NCBI RefSeq assembly: GCF_019734885.1
Contig: NZ_JAAXCM010000055.1
Coordinates: 1 to 46,604, forward strand
Direction: 5' to 3'
Source: Pseudocoprococcus catus
GTDB lineage: Bacteria; Bacillota; Clostridia; Lachnospirales; Lachnospiraceae
Length of the DNA: 46,604 nucleotides
The translations under genes were made by a program, and so were the position numbers. Under the pieces are notes generated by a model. It saw nothing but the letters and a program-made list of their open reading frames with translations. It did no database searches and was not told the DNA's origin. Below are positions 25,401-33,237 of this stretch, piece by piece. Position 1 is the first letter of the stretch. Each line of letters opens with the position of its first letter.

Positions 25401-27494
25401 GTGATGTCGGATGCAGAGCAGATCGCAGCTGCTGAGACAGAGCAGACTTCCGAAGTTGCTATTTCCGATGAGGAATATGATGCAGTTCGCCGCCCAACTC
25501 CGCAAAGAACATCCTATGACCCTGCTGCCCCGGTCTATGCCGTGGGCGATACCGTGTATATCGAGGATGACGCCTATCAGATCACCGAGCTGCGGGAGGA
25601 CACCGTACAGCTTCTGCCCACCGGGATGGTATATCCCATCTACCGGGCAGAGCGCAAAGAACAGTTCGAGCAGCTGCTTCGGGCAGACCGCCGCAATGCT
25701 TACTATACCGAGTTTCTTCCTATTGCCCCGGACAAGGCAGATCAGGACTTACGGGATGTATTGGCTCATGGACTGATGGATGAAGCGGATAAAAAGCAGA
25801 TTTCCACGCTGCTGCAATCCGGCAGGAGTAACAGCGAGATCGCCTACTGGTTGAGCAGAGCCTATTCCGGTGAGATCGAGACACTGAATCTGGAGACCGG
25901 CGATATTGCCGATTACCGTACCACGGCACAGGGCATAGAACTGGAAGTCATGGATGCAGAGGAAAAGCGTCTGGCTATGCTGTATTTCCGCTGGGATGAG
26001 GTTGCACCTTTGCTGCGCGGACTGTACGCCCGTCAGCAGGACGGTTTGAGACAGGAACAGCCCCAACCGGCTACCGAATCCCCGACCTTCCATTCCGAGA
26101 CCATGGCCGTCTATCCGGGCGATAAGAACAATCTGCCTTATGATGTGGTGGTGGAACGACTGCATATCGAGGAGCCGGAGCCACCAGCCCCTGTGACAGA
26201 GCCGGAGAAAACCTTTGAGGAAGTGCTGGACGAACACCCGGTTTCCATTCAGGTCAATGGCCAGTGGCAGACCTTTCCCAATGCCAAAGCTGCCGAGGAA
26301 GCCTCCTATGAGGAATACAAGGCTAACCTGCGCCGCAATGCAAAAAACTTCCGCATTACTGATGAGCATTTGGGCGAAGGCGGTCCGAAAGCCAAGTTCC
26401 AGGCAAATGTCAATGCGATTCGTTTACTGAAAGAGCTGGAAGCTGCCGGACAGCAGGCAAGCCCCGAACAGCAGGAGGTTCTTTCTCGATATGTGGGCTG
26501 GGGCGGTCTCTCTGATGCGTTTGACCCGGAGAAACCGGTATGGGCTTTAGAGTATGCCCAGCTAAAAGAACTGCTGACCCCGGAGGAATATGCCGCCGCC
26601 AGAAGCTCTACCCTCAACGCGCACTACACCAGTCCCACGGTAATCCGGGCCATCTATGAAGCGGTGGACCGCATGGGTTTTGAGACCGGCAACATCCTGG
26701 AGCCGTCCTGCGGTGTGGGCAATTTCTTCGGTATGCTACCAGAAGAAATGCGAAACAGCCGTCTGTATGGCGTGGAGCTGGATTCCATCAGTGGACGGAT
26801 TGCAAAGCAGCTCTACCCCAAGGCGGACATCACCGTGGCCGGGTTTGAGACCACCGACAGGCGAGATTTCTATGACCTTGCCATTGGTAATGTGCCTTTC
26901 GGCCAGTATCAGGTTCGAGATAAAGCCTATGACAAGCTGAATTTCAGCATCCACAACTACTTTTTTGCCAAAGCACTGGACCAGGTGCGTCCCGGCGGCG
27001 TGGTGGCCTTTGTCACCAGCCGCTATACGATGGACGCCAAGGATTCCACCGTGCGCCGGTATCTTGCTCAACGTGCCGAGCTGCTGGGAGCCATCCGTCT
27101 GCCCAATGACGCTTTCAAGAAAAACGCTGGTGCAGAGGTCGTTTCGGACATCATTTTCCTGCAAAAGCGGGACCGTCCGCTGGACATTGCACCAGAGTGG
27201 ACGCAGACCGGACAAACGGAGGATGGGTTTGCCATCAACCGGTATTTTATCGACCACCCGGAAATGGTGCTGGGCAGACAGGAGCCGGTAAGCACTGCTC
27301 ATGGTATGGATTACACCGTGAACCCTATCGAGGGACTGGAGCTTTCCGACCAGCTGCATGATGCTGTGAAGTACATTCATGGCACTTATCAGGAGGCAGA
27401 GCTGCCGGAGCTGGGCGAAGGCGAAGCCATTGACACCTCCATTCCTGCCGACCCAAATGTGAAGAACTATTCCTATGCCATTGTAGACGGGTAG
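22470..27494 (+). CDS. Giant methylase-helicase, N-terminal part (adenine methylase half), ended by an in-frame amber codon
   Basis: ATG 22470 follows AAAGGAGG. The 1,674-residue part starts with an ArdC/LPD-like region (MPTKAELYAQMAEKVTTQLTGSWQEW), then a low-complexity linker (residues 257-376) that overlaps tnpV in another frame, then repeated LPD-type modules. Near the C-terminus is an N6-adenine methylase domain with motif I LEPSCGVGNF (about 1409-1418) and catalytic-motif-like GNVPFG (about 1473) where NPPY/F is usual. The frame stops at TAG 27492-27494 and continues without shift into the helicase part. In relatives I recall, a glutamate codon follows VDG, so GAG to TAG is the likely change. 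Together the two parts span 2,928 codons. Confidence 0.85.
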   Translation: MPTKAELYAQMAEKVTTQLTGSWQEWAGFLTTASRLYKYPFHEQLMIYAQRPDATACAEYDLWNEKMGRYVRRGSKGIALVDDSGDRPRLRYVFDISDTGTREHSRTPWLWQLEERHLDSVQAMFERTYDVSGDDLAGQLTEVAGKLAEEYWTEHQQDFFYIVDGSFLEEYDEFNIGVQFKAAATVSITYALMSRCGLEPERYFDHEDFMAIFDFNTPSTIGALGTAVSQINQQVLRQIGVTVRNAEREANQERSKQDEQSNDLYPERRLSDSRPETEPAAGETPGQVRQDEENLPERTPSHPLQPDVAEREAVPAPHRDRRDRPEQTGADDAPAGEGSGSQRGTESQRSHEVGGADEHLQSPGRGDPDGGAYQQLTLNLFLSEAEQIQSIDEAENVAHTSSAFSFAQNDIDHVLRLGGNTDRQRERVVAAFEKQKTTAEIAEILKTLYHGGNGLGSVSAWYAEDGIHLSYGKSVRYDRSAQVISWESAAERIGELLESGQFASNVELAETAGYERSLLAEKLWYLYHDFSEEAREAGYLSCLSEIKGNGFPEETRRLTEQLSDPAFRQTLKEEYAAFWTAYQQDRDLLRFYYHRPKEIWENLKALDLPRRTFSSDLSQVPTVQRFITEDEIDAAMTGGSSFAGGKGRIYAFFMENHTDKEKVRFLKDEYGIGGRSHALSGATHSGEDHDGKGLHYKKQDCPDVHLNWEKVAKRITSLVRKGRYLTEQEQAQYDKIQAEKDLAEEDAIHAQQPEIEEETPKPTIREQFEQYKPVVTAAIFEDAAYRNACGHSDRENAVIEGNAAVRRAVLGSKDMELIRLYSDVPEFRQRLHREVIDETYPKLHELLRPLSQEDIDTALCAWNGNIESKHAVVRYMKDHAREKDTAAWLAQEYGGSNSNSLFVVRAGSPEETQLPWPKVQRRIAQLIQEDRFYTEEEQNRFDDIDPIAIREALEERGIVNGQVADPEKLDNDPFIQQVMSDAEQIAAAETEQTSEVAISDEEYDAVRRPTPQRTSYDPAAPVYAVGDTVYIEDDAYQITELREDTVQLLPTGMVYPIYRAERKEQFEQLLRADRRNAYYTEFLPIAPDKADQDLRDVLAHGLMDEADKKQISTLLQSGRSNSEIAYWLSRAYSGEIETLNLETGDIADYRTTAQGIELEVMDAEEKRLAMLYFRWDEVAPLLRGLYARQQDGLRQEQPQPATESPTFHSETMAVYPGDKNNLPYDVVVERLHIEEPEPPAPVTEPEKTFEEVLDEHPVSIQVNGQWQTFPNAKAAEEASYEEYKANLRRNAKNFRITDEHLGEGGPKAKFQANVNAIRLLKELEAAGQQASPEQQEVLSRYVGWGGLSDAFDPEKPVWALEYAQLKELLTPEEYAAARSSTLNAHYTSPTVIRAIYEAVDRMGFETGNILEPSCGVGNFFGMLPEEMRNSRLYGVELDSISGRIAKQLYPKADITVAGFETTDRRDFYDLAIGNVPFGQYQVRDKAYDKLNFSIHNYFFAKALDQVRPGGVVAFVTSRYTMDAKDSTVRRYLAQRAELLGAIRLPNDAFKKNAGAEVVSDIIFLQKRDRPLDIAPEWTQTGQTEDGFAINRYFIDHPEMVLGRQEPVSTAHGMDYTVNPIEGLELSDQLHDAVKYIHGTYQEAELPELGEGEAIDTSIPADPNVKNYSYAIVDG
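23242..23598 (+). CDS. tnpV: TnpV-family protein encoded in another frame inside the methylase-helicase gene
   Basis: A 118-residue protein, MNNPMTYIQNGDYLIPDLKL, in the +1 frame relative to the surrounding gene. AAAGGAG (23227-23233) lies eight bases before ATG 23242. The sequence (KTYLKEHRPILYNQMLLSEKLYPHLIEIDE, DPMKWVGLMNTCKAQAEEILM) is what I know as TnpV, a transposon-encoded protein of unknown role first named in Tn4451. A second, truncated copy at 36408-36533 shares EELKA.DPM.WVGLMNT.K.Q.EE. The host-gene frame across it is low-complexity (R/E/P/Q/G-rich), suggesting the tnpV frame is the one under protein-level constraint. Confidence 0.85.
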   Translation: MNNPMTYIQNGDYLIPDLKLSQQPEKPLGKYGRMRKTYLKEHRPILYNQMLLSEKLYPHLIEIDETAQSRLEQMMPQLAKEAGANEELKASDPMKWVGLMNTCKAQAEEILMAELINS

Positions 27495-30400
27495 GTGTAC
27501 TATCGGGAAAACAGCCGCATGGTGCGCCCTGACCTCAACGCCACCGCCGAAGCCCGCGTGAAAGGTCTTGTGGGACTGCGTGATTGTGTGCAGGAACTGA
27601 TCGACCTTCAGATGGATGCAGCGGTTCCGGACAGCACCATTCGGGAGAAGCAGGCGGAACTGAACAGCCTCTATGACAGCTTTTCTGCAAAATATGGCCT
27701 TATCAATGACCGTGCAAACCGACTGGCCTATGCAGATGATTCTTCCTATTACCTGCTCTGTGCGCTGGAAGTCATCGACGAGGACGGGAAACTGGAACGT
27801 AAGGCGGATATGTTCACCAAACGAACCATCAAGCCCCATCAGGCAGTGGCTACTGTGGATACGGCAAGCGAAGCACTGGCGGTGTCCATCTCGGAAAAAG
27901 CCTGCGTAGATATGAGCTATATGAGTCGGCTTACCGGAAAAACAAAAGAAGCACTGGCCGGAGAACTGCAAGGCGTGATCTTCCGTGTACCGGGACAGTT
28001 GGAGAAAGACGGCACACCCCATTATGTGACTGCTGATGAATACCTTTCCGGCAATGTACGCCGCAAACTGCGTCAGGCGCAGCGGGCTGCACAGCAGGAC
28101 CCGGTTTATGCAGTCAATGTGGAAGCTCTTACCGCCGCCCAGCCCAAAGACCTGGATGCGTCGGAGATTGAGGTGCGTCTGGGCGCTACCTGGATCGACA
28201 AAGAGTACATCCAGCAGTTTATGTACGAGACCTTCAACACCCCGTTTTATCTCCAGCGCAGTATCGAGGTCAACTATTCGTCCTTTACCGCTGAATGGCA
28301 GATCAAGGGGAAATCTTCTGTATCCTACAACGATGTGGCAGCTTATACCACCTATGGGACCAGTCGTGCCAATGCCTACAAGATTTTGGAGGACAGCCTG
28401 AACCTGCGGGATGTCCGCATCTATGACACCATAGAGGACGCAGACGGAAAAGAGCGCCGCGTACTAAACGCCAAGGAGACCACTCTGGCTGCCCAAAAAC
28501 AGCAGGCGATCCGGGAAGCCTTTAGGGACTGGATCTGGAGAGACCCGGAACGCCGCCAGACTTTGGTGCGCCAGTACAACGAAGAAATGAACGCTACCCG
28601 TCCCCGCGAGTATGATGGCAGCCATATCACTTTTGGCGGCATGAACCCGGCCATTACCCTGCGGGAACACCAGAAAAGCGCCATCGCCCATGTGCTGTAT
28701 GGAGGAAATACCCTGTTGGCACATGAAGTAGGCGCAGGTAAAACCTTTGAGATGGTGGCCGCTGCGATGGAAGCCAAACGCTTGGGACTGTGCCAGAAAT
28801 CTCTTTTTGTGGTTCCCAACCACCTGACCGAGCAGTGGGCGTCGGAGTTTCTGCGCCTCTATCCTTCCGCCAATATCTTAGTCACCACCAAAAAGGACTT
28901 TGAGACCCATAACCGAAAGAAGTTCTGCGCTCGTATTGCGACGGGTGATTATGATGCCATCATCATGGGACACAGCCAGTTTGAGAAAATCCCCATCAGC
29001 CGAGAGCGTCAGGAACGGCTTCTCTATGAGCAGATCGACGAGATCACCGAGGGGATTGCCGAGGTACAGGCCAGCGGCGGCGAGCGTTTTACCGTCAAGC
29101 AGCTGGAGCGTACCAGAAAGTCTCTGGAAGCCAGACTGGAAAAGCTGCAAGCCGAGGGGCGAAAAGACGATGTGGTAACTTTTGAGCAGCTGGGTGTGGA
29201 CCGTTTGTTTGTGGACGAGGCCCACAACTATAAAAACCTGTTTCTATACACAAAAATGCGGAATGTGGCTGGTCTTTCCACATCGGATGCGCAGAAATCC
29301 TCCGATATGTTTGCCAAGTGCCGCTATATGGATGAGATCACCGGAAACCGTGGCGTGATTTTTGCCACCGGCACACCGGTCAGCAACTCCATGACCGAGC
29401 TTTACACCATGCAGCGTTACCTTCAGTATGAACGCCTGCAAGAACTGAACATGACCCACTTCGACTGCTGGGCTTCCCGATTTGGGGAGACCGTCACAGC
29501 ATTGGAGCTGGCACCGGAGGGAACTGGCTACCGGGCAAGAACAAGATTCAGCAAGTTTTTCAACCTCCCAGAGCTGATGAACCTGTTCAAAGAAGTGGCG
29601 GACATCAAGACCGCCGACCAACTGAATCTGCCGACCCCGGAGGTGGAATACCACAATGTTGTGGCGCAGCCCACCGAACATCAGCAGGAAATGGTCAAAG
29701 CTCTTTCGGAGCGTGCATCGCTGGTACACAGCGGAACCGTTGACCCGTCTCAGGACAATATGCTCAAGATTACCTCGGATGGCCGCAAGCTGGGGCTTGA
29801 CCAGAGAATCGTCAACCAGATGCTGCCGGATGAACCTGGCACAAAGGTCAATCAGTGCGTGGACAACATCATGCAGATCTGGCGGGACGGCAAAGCTGAC
29901 AAGCTGACCCAGCTGGTGTTCTGCGACATTTCTACACCGCAGGCAAAAGCTCCTGCAAGCAAGGCGGCGAAAACGCTGGATAATCCACTGCTTCACGCAT
30001 TGGAAGGCACTGTGCCTCTGCAGGAGCCGGCCTTTACGGTATATGACGATATTCGTCAGAAACTTATTGCCCAGGGGATGCCTGCCGACCAGATTGCTTT
30101 TATCCATGAAGCCAATACCGAAGTGCGGAAAAAGGAGCTGTTCTCTAAAGTCCGTACCGGTCAGGTTCGTGTCCTCTTAGGCAGCACCGCCAAGATGGGC
30201 GCAGGCACCAATGTGCAGGACCGTCTGGTGGCACTTCATGACCTGGACTGTCCGTGGAGACCGGGAGACCTTGCCCAGCGCAAGGGTCGTATCGAGCGTC
30301 AGGGTAACAAGAATCCTCTTGTCCATGTGTACCGCTATGTGACAGAAGGAACCTTTGATGCATACCTCTGGCAGACGGTGGAGAATAAGCAGAAATTCAT

Positions 30401-31253
30401 CAGCCAGATCATGACTTCTAAATCGCCGGTGCGTTCCTGCGATGATGTGGATGAAACAGCCCTCAGTTTTGCCGAGATCAAGGCTCTGTGTGCTGGAGAT
30501 CCCCGCATCAAGGAGCGTATGGATTTGGATGTGGAGGTATCCCGCCTGAAGCTGATGAAAGCCGACCACCAGAGCAAGCAATATCGTCTGGAGGACCAGC
30601 TGCTCAAATACTTCCCGGAGGAGATTGAAAAGCACAAAGGTTTTATCAAGGGCTTTGAATCCGATCTGGAGGTTTTGACAGCTCACCCGCACCCGGAGGA
30701 CGGTTTTGCTGGTATGGAGATTCGTGGAGACCTGCTGACCGATAAGGAGAACGCCGGTGCAGCCCTTTTGGATGCCTGCAAGGAGGTCAAAACCTCCGAT
30801 CCGGTGCAGATCGGCAACTACCGGGGTTATGCCATGTCCGTGGAATTTTCCGCTTGGAAACAGGAGTATACGCTCCTGCTGAAAGGACAGATGACCCACC
30901 GGGCAACCCTTGGTACAGACCCTCGCGGAAATCTTACCCGTATCGACAATGCCCTCGCCCAGATGCCCCAGCGTCTGGAGGCGGCAAAGGCCCAGCTGGA
31001 TAACCTCTATCAGCAGCAGGCTGCCGCAAAGGAGGAAGTCGGAAAGCCATTCCTTTATGAAGAAGAACTGAGAAGCAAAAACGCCCGTCTGGTGGAGCTG
31101 GATACCCTGCTCAACATCGACGGAAAGGGGCAGGCACACACTGAGTCTGTTGTTGCCAAAAGCACACGGCCTTCGGTGCTGGATAACCTAAAACGCCCGG
31201 TGCAACCCCGCAGTACAGACAAGAAACCAAAACAGCATGAGGAGGTGCGGTAA
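27495..31253 (+). CDS. Giant methylase-helicase, C-terminal part (SNF2/DEAD-like helicase half)
   Basis: This in-frame continuation starts immediately after the amber codon (GTG 27495, VYYRENSRMVRPDLNATAEA). No ribosome binding site is seen, so expression would need readthrough or reinitiation. Superfamily 2 motifs are complete: motif I LLAHEVGAGKTFEM (GAGKT about 413-417), Walker B DEAH (about 574-577, LFVDEAHNYKN), motif III-like FATGTPVSNSMTELY, and motif VI RKGRIERQGN (about 929). Such methylase-helicase giants are common in Tn1549-like ICEs, resemble LtrC/anti-restriction proteins, and may protect or remodel transferred DNA. Sequence after the stop shows no decay, so the mutation is recent or suppressed. 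Confidence 0.8.
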   Translation: MYYRENSRMVRPDLNATAEARVKGLVGLRDCVQELIDLQMDAAVPDSTIREKQAELNSLYDSFSAKYGLINDRANRLAYADDSSYYLLCALEVIDEDGKLERKADMFTKRTIKPHQAVATVDTASEALAVSISEKACVDMSYMSRLTGKTKEALAGELQGVIFRVPGQLEKDGTPHYVTADEYLSGNVRRKLRQAQRAAQQDPVYAVNVEALTAAQPKDLDASEIEVRLGATWIDKEYIQQFMYETFNTPFYLQRSIEVNYSSFTAEWQIKGKSSVSYNDVAAYTTYGTSRANAYKILEDSLNLRDVRIYDTIEDADGKERRVLNAKETTLAAQKQQAIREAFRDWIWRDPERRQTLVRQYNEEMNATRPREYDGSHITFGGMNPAITLREHQKSAIAHVLYGGNTLLAHEVGAGKTFEMVAAAMEAKRLGLCQKSLFVVPNHLTEQWASEFLRLYPSANILVTTKKDFETHNRKKFCARIATGDYDAIIMGHSQFEKIPISRERQERLLYEQIDEITEGIAEVQASGGERFTVKQLERTRKSLEARLEKLQAEGRKDDVVTFEQLGVDRLFVDEAHNYKNLFLYTKMRNVAGLSTSDAQKSSDMFAKCRYMDEITGNRGVIFATGTPVSNSMTELYTMQRYLQYERLQELNMTHFDCWASRFGETVTALELAPEGTGYRARTRFSKFFNLPELMNLFKEVADIKTADQLNLPTPEVEYHNVVAQPTEHQQEMVKALSERASLVHSGTVDPSQDNMLKITSDGRKLGLDQRIVNQMLPDEPGTKVNQCVDNIMQIWRDGKADKLTQLVFCDISTPQAKAPASKAAKTLDNPLLHALEGTVPLQEPAFTVYDDIRQKLIAQGMPADQIAFIHEANTEVRKKELFSKVRTGQVRVLLGSTAKMGAGTNVQDRLVALHDLDCPWRPGDLAQRKGRIERQGNKNPLVHVYRYVTEGTFDAYLWQTVENKQKFISQIMTSKSPVRSCDDVDETALSFAEIKALCAGDPRIKERMDLDVEVSRLKLMKADHQSKQYRLEDQLLKYFPEEIEKHKGFIKGFESDLEVLTAHPHPEDGFAGMEIRGDLLTDKENAGAALLDACKEVKTSDPVQIGNYRGYAMSVEFSAWKQEYTLLLKGQMTHRATLGTDPRGNLTRIDNALAQMPQRLEAAKAQLDNLYQQQAAAKEEVGKPFLYEEELRSKNARLVELDTLLNIDGKGQAHTESVVAKSTRPSVLDNLKRPVQPRSTDKKPKQHEEVR

Positions 31254-31254
31254 C

Positions 31255-32073
31255 ATGAATACTAACGATCTGAATACAGCTCTTTATGAAAAGATGGCTG
31301 CCGAACAGGACAAGTTCCGAGACTGGCTGAAAAGCCAGCCCCCGGAAGAAGTCTTAAACCATGCCTATGAGTACACCATCCGCGAGGACATCGTGATGGC
31401 AATGGAGGAACTGGAGTTGACCGACACCCAGGCTCAGGCACTTTTGGAATCTCCCTCTCCATTGGCGGATGTGTACCGCTATTTTGAAAAGCTGGAGACC
31501 GGCTATATGGGTGTGATCCGGGACAGCATTGAAAGCCGTGCCGACGATGTGTGCAGAGCCAAAGAGGAACTGCGAACAACACCGGTCTATCCCCATTCAG
31601 CTGCCTATGCGAGAGAACATGGGGAGCTGGAGCAGTACCGAGCTTCCAACAATGTAAATCGCCAATGCAAGGAGTCTATTGAAGCGGCGGTGCGGGAGCA
31701 CTTCGACGGAATGTATCTCAGCCACGATGCGGCAAAGGGTGTGATCGAGACCTATGGCATGGAGCGTGTGTCCATGGTTCTGTCTAACACGGTCCAGCTT
31801 CAGGACTGGGATGGGCGTTACTCCCGACGCAACAAAGAATGGGCCAAGACCATTCCCAACGATAATCCCGAAACTGTCCGTTGTGGTTATGCCTTAAACA
31901 GCCACCCTGCTGTGCTGGATGGTTTTATTGATCTGGTGCGTGAAGAACAGCAGCGCAGCCGTACCCAGAGAGAAAAACTGAAACCGTTCCGTCCCTCAGT
32001 ATGGGATAAGCTCAAGCAGGAGCTGCCCGCCCATAAGTCTGCTGCCCCGAAAAAACGGGAGCCGGAGCGATAA
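31255..32073 (+). CDS. DUF3848/DUF3849 family protein
   Basis: A 272-residue protein. ATG 31255 (MNTNDLNTALYEKMAAEQDKF) is preferred to the upstream in-frame ATG 31237, which overlaps the helicase end. The N-terminal ~100 residues resemble DUF3848 (FRDWLKSQPPEEVLNHAYEYTIREDIVMAMEE). The rest resembles DUF3849 (SIEAAVREHFDGMYLSHDAAKGVIETYGMERVSMVLSNTVQLQDWDGR and NSHPAVLDGFIDLVRE). GAGGTG precedes the start. These families accompany the helicase gene in related ICEs. Function unknown; close linkage suggests a common operon. Confidence 0.82.
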   Translation: MNTNDLNTALYEKMAAEQDKFRDWLKSQPPEEVLNHAYEYTIREDIVMAMEELELTDTQAQALLESPSPLADVYRYFEKLETGYMGVIRDSIESRADDVCRAKEELRTTPVYPHSAAYAREHGELEQYRASNNVNRQCKESIEAAVREHFDGMYLSHDAAKGVIETYGMERVSMVLSNTVQLQDWDGRYSRRNKEWAKTIPNDNPETVRCGYALNSHPAVLDGFIDLVREEQQRSRTQREKLKPFRPSVWDKLKQELPAHKSAAPKKREPER

Positions 32074-32075
32074 CC

Positions 32076-32414
32076 ATGGCAAAGCGCAAGCGGGATGTGC
32101 CGGTTTTGTTTTGGGTGTCCGCAGAAGAACTGGAACTGATCCATCAAAAGATGCAGCAATACGGGACAGAGAATTTGAGCGCTTATCTGCGGAAAATGGC
32201 GCTGGATGGTTATGTGGTCAAACTGGATCTGCCGGAGCTGAAGGAGTTGGTTTCCCTGATGCGCCGAAGCAGCAACAACTTGAATCAGCTGACCCGCAAA
32301 GTGCATGAGACAGGGCGGGTTTATGATGCTGACTTGGAGGATATATCCCAGCGGCAGGAACAACTGTGGGAGGGTGTGAAGGAAATCCTTACCCAACTCT
32401 CCAAACTTTCATAA
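32076..32414 (+). CDS. mobC: MobC-family relaxosome protein
   Basis: A 112-residue protein, MAKRKRDVPVLFWVSAEELE, with an N-terminal ribbon-helix-helix-like region (LSAYLRKMALDGYVVKLD) and the MobC hallmark LVSLMRRSSNNLNQLTRKVHETG. MobC proteins bind oriT and help the relaxase melt and nick DNA. It begins two bases after the upstream stop. In related elements mobC often lies next to the relaxase gene; here two small genes and an opposing regulator (32566-34650) separate them. Confidence 0.9.
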   Translation: MAKRKRDVPVLFWVSAEELELIHQKMQQYGTENLSAYLRKMALDGYVVKLDLPELKELVSLMRRSSNNLNQLTRKVHETGRVYDADLEDISQRQEQLWEGVKEILTQLSKLS

Positions 32415-32434
32415 CGGGGATAGATACTCCATTT

Positions 32435-32487
32435 GCGGAGGGGGGAACGGCGTTTCTTCGCCGCACCTTCCTCCGCTTTTTCTTTTT
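32435..32487 (+). terminator. Intrinsic terminator after mobC
   Basis: GCGGAGG (32435-32441) pairs with CCTCCGC (32470-32476), with an inner CGGCG/CGCCG hairpin, followed by TTTTTCTTTTT. The strong structure probably ends the long left-to-right transfer transcript. Confidence 0.85.
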
Positions 32488-32565
32488 GTCTGTATCCTTG
32501 TCTTTTGCCTGTCCGTACCGGATAATATGAGTAGAATAAGAAGCATAGCAAAGGAGTGAAAACAG

Positions 32566-32868
32566 ATGCTGACCTTTGAAAAGGTGCTGGAGATTTTTGC
32601 GGATTACCTAACCGCAGACGAGAACATAGAAGTTTATATCAGCCGCCATGGATGTGTAAGAGTTGAATTTGACCAAGATTTTCACTATTGCTCTGGCGAG
32701 GTGTGCCATACTCCCAAGGAACTGTTCAACCTCTTAGCCGATGATTACCGGACTTATCTGGAGATTGAACTGACCAAAGGAAAACGGGAAGTGACGGAAG
32801 ATGATGAGAGAGAAGCGGATGCCCTATGCAAACAGTATCTGGAGCGTTGGAAGGAGGAACAGAAATGA
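32566..32868 (+). CDS. Hypothetical protein
   Basis: A 100-residue acidic protein, MLTFEKVLEIFADYLTADEN, with AAAGGAGTG before the start. The central FHYCSGEVCHTPKELFNLLADDYRTYLEIELTKG looks folded, but I cannot name a family. It overlaps the next gene as ATGA. The C-terminus is helical and charged. Coupling to a membrane protein gene suggests that the two work together. Confidence 0.68.
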   Translation: MLTFEKVLEIFADYLTADENIEVYISRHGCVRVEFDQDFHYCSGEVCHTPKELFNLLADDYRTYLEIELTKGKREVTEDDEREADALCKQYLERWKEEQK

Positions 32869-33164
32869 AGATTTTGAAATGTCTGCTGATGATCGTAACT
32901 GCACCGGTCATTTTGGTGTTGACGCTTTTTGTCTGGCTCTGCACGGGGCTGATCTACATATCCGGTCTGGTGCTTGGTCTACTAAGCACGGTAATTGCTC
33001 TGCTTGGCGTGGCTGTGCTGATTACTTATTCCCCGCAGAATGGTGTGATTTTGCTGGTTATGGCATTTTTGATTAGCCCGATGGGGCTGCCGCTGGCTGC
33101 GATCTGGCTGCTGAGCAAGGTGCAGAGTTTGAAATTTGCGATCCAGGATTGGGTGTATGGGTAA
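32865..33164 (+). CDS. Small multi-pass membrane protein (CD1845-like)
   Basis: A 99-residue protein starting MKILKCLLMIVTAPVILVLT at 32865, with AAGGAGG upstream and an ATGA overlap. Three hydrophobic segments (about residues 5-30, 33-55, 60-82) make it an integral membrane protein. I recall similar proteins in CTn elements labelled CD1845 family, without known function. The next gene is on the opposite strand, and a shared hairpin region lies between. Confidence 0.75.
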   Translation: MKILKCLLMIVTAPVILVLTLFVWLCTGLIYISGLVLGLLSTVIALLGVAVLITYSPQNGVILLVMAFLISPMGLPLAAIWLLSKVQSLKFAIQDWVYG

Positions 33165-33187
33165 ATGATGTGAATATAATTTGGAAT

Positions 33188-33233
33188 GAAAAGAAGCAGG
33201 ACAATGGGAGATGAGACCCACTGCCCTGCTTCT
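33188..33233 (-). terminator. Terminator of the minus-strand regulator gene
   Basis: On the plus strand AGAAGCAGG (33192-33200) pairs with CCTGCTTCT (33225-33233), with an inner TGGG/CCCA pair. Read on the minus strand the stem runs into TTTTC. It lies just past the stop codon of the gene at 33238-34650, and may act weakly in both directions. Confidence 0.7.
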
Positions 33234-33237
33234 CTGT

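Noticed and set aside
26736-28022. 428-codon minus-strand frame across the amber codon
   Set aside because: It lies antisense to methylase and helicase motifs and has no start signal or family.
22470-31253. Genome-wide recoding of TAG as sense
   Set aside because: Other genes in the window, including the truncated tnpV, appear to end normally at TAG, so a local nonsense change or specific suppression is more likely.
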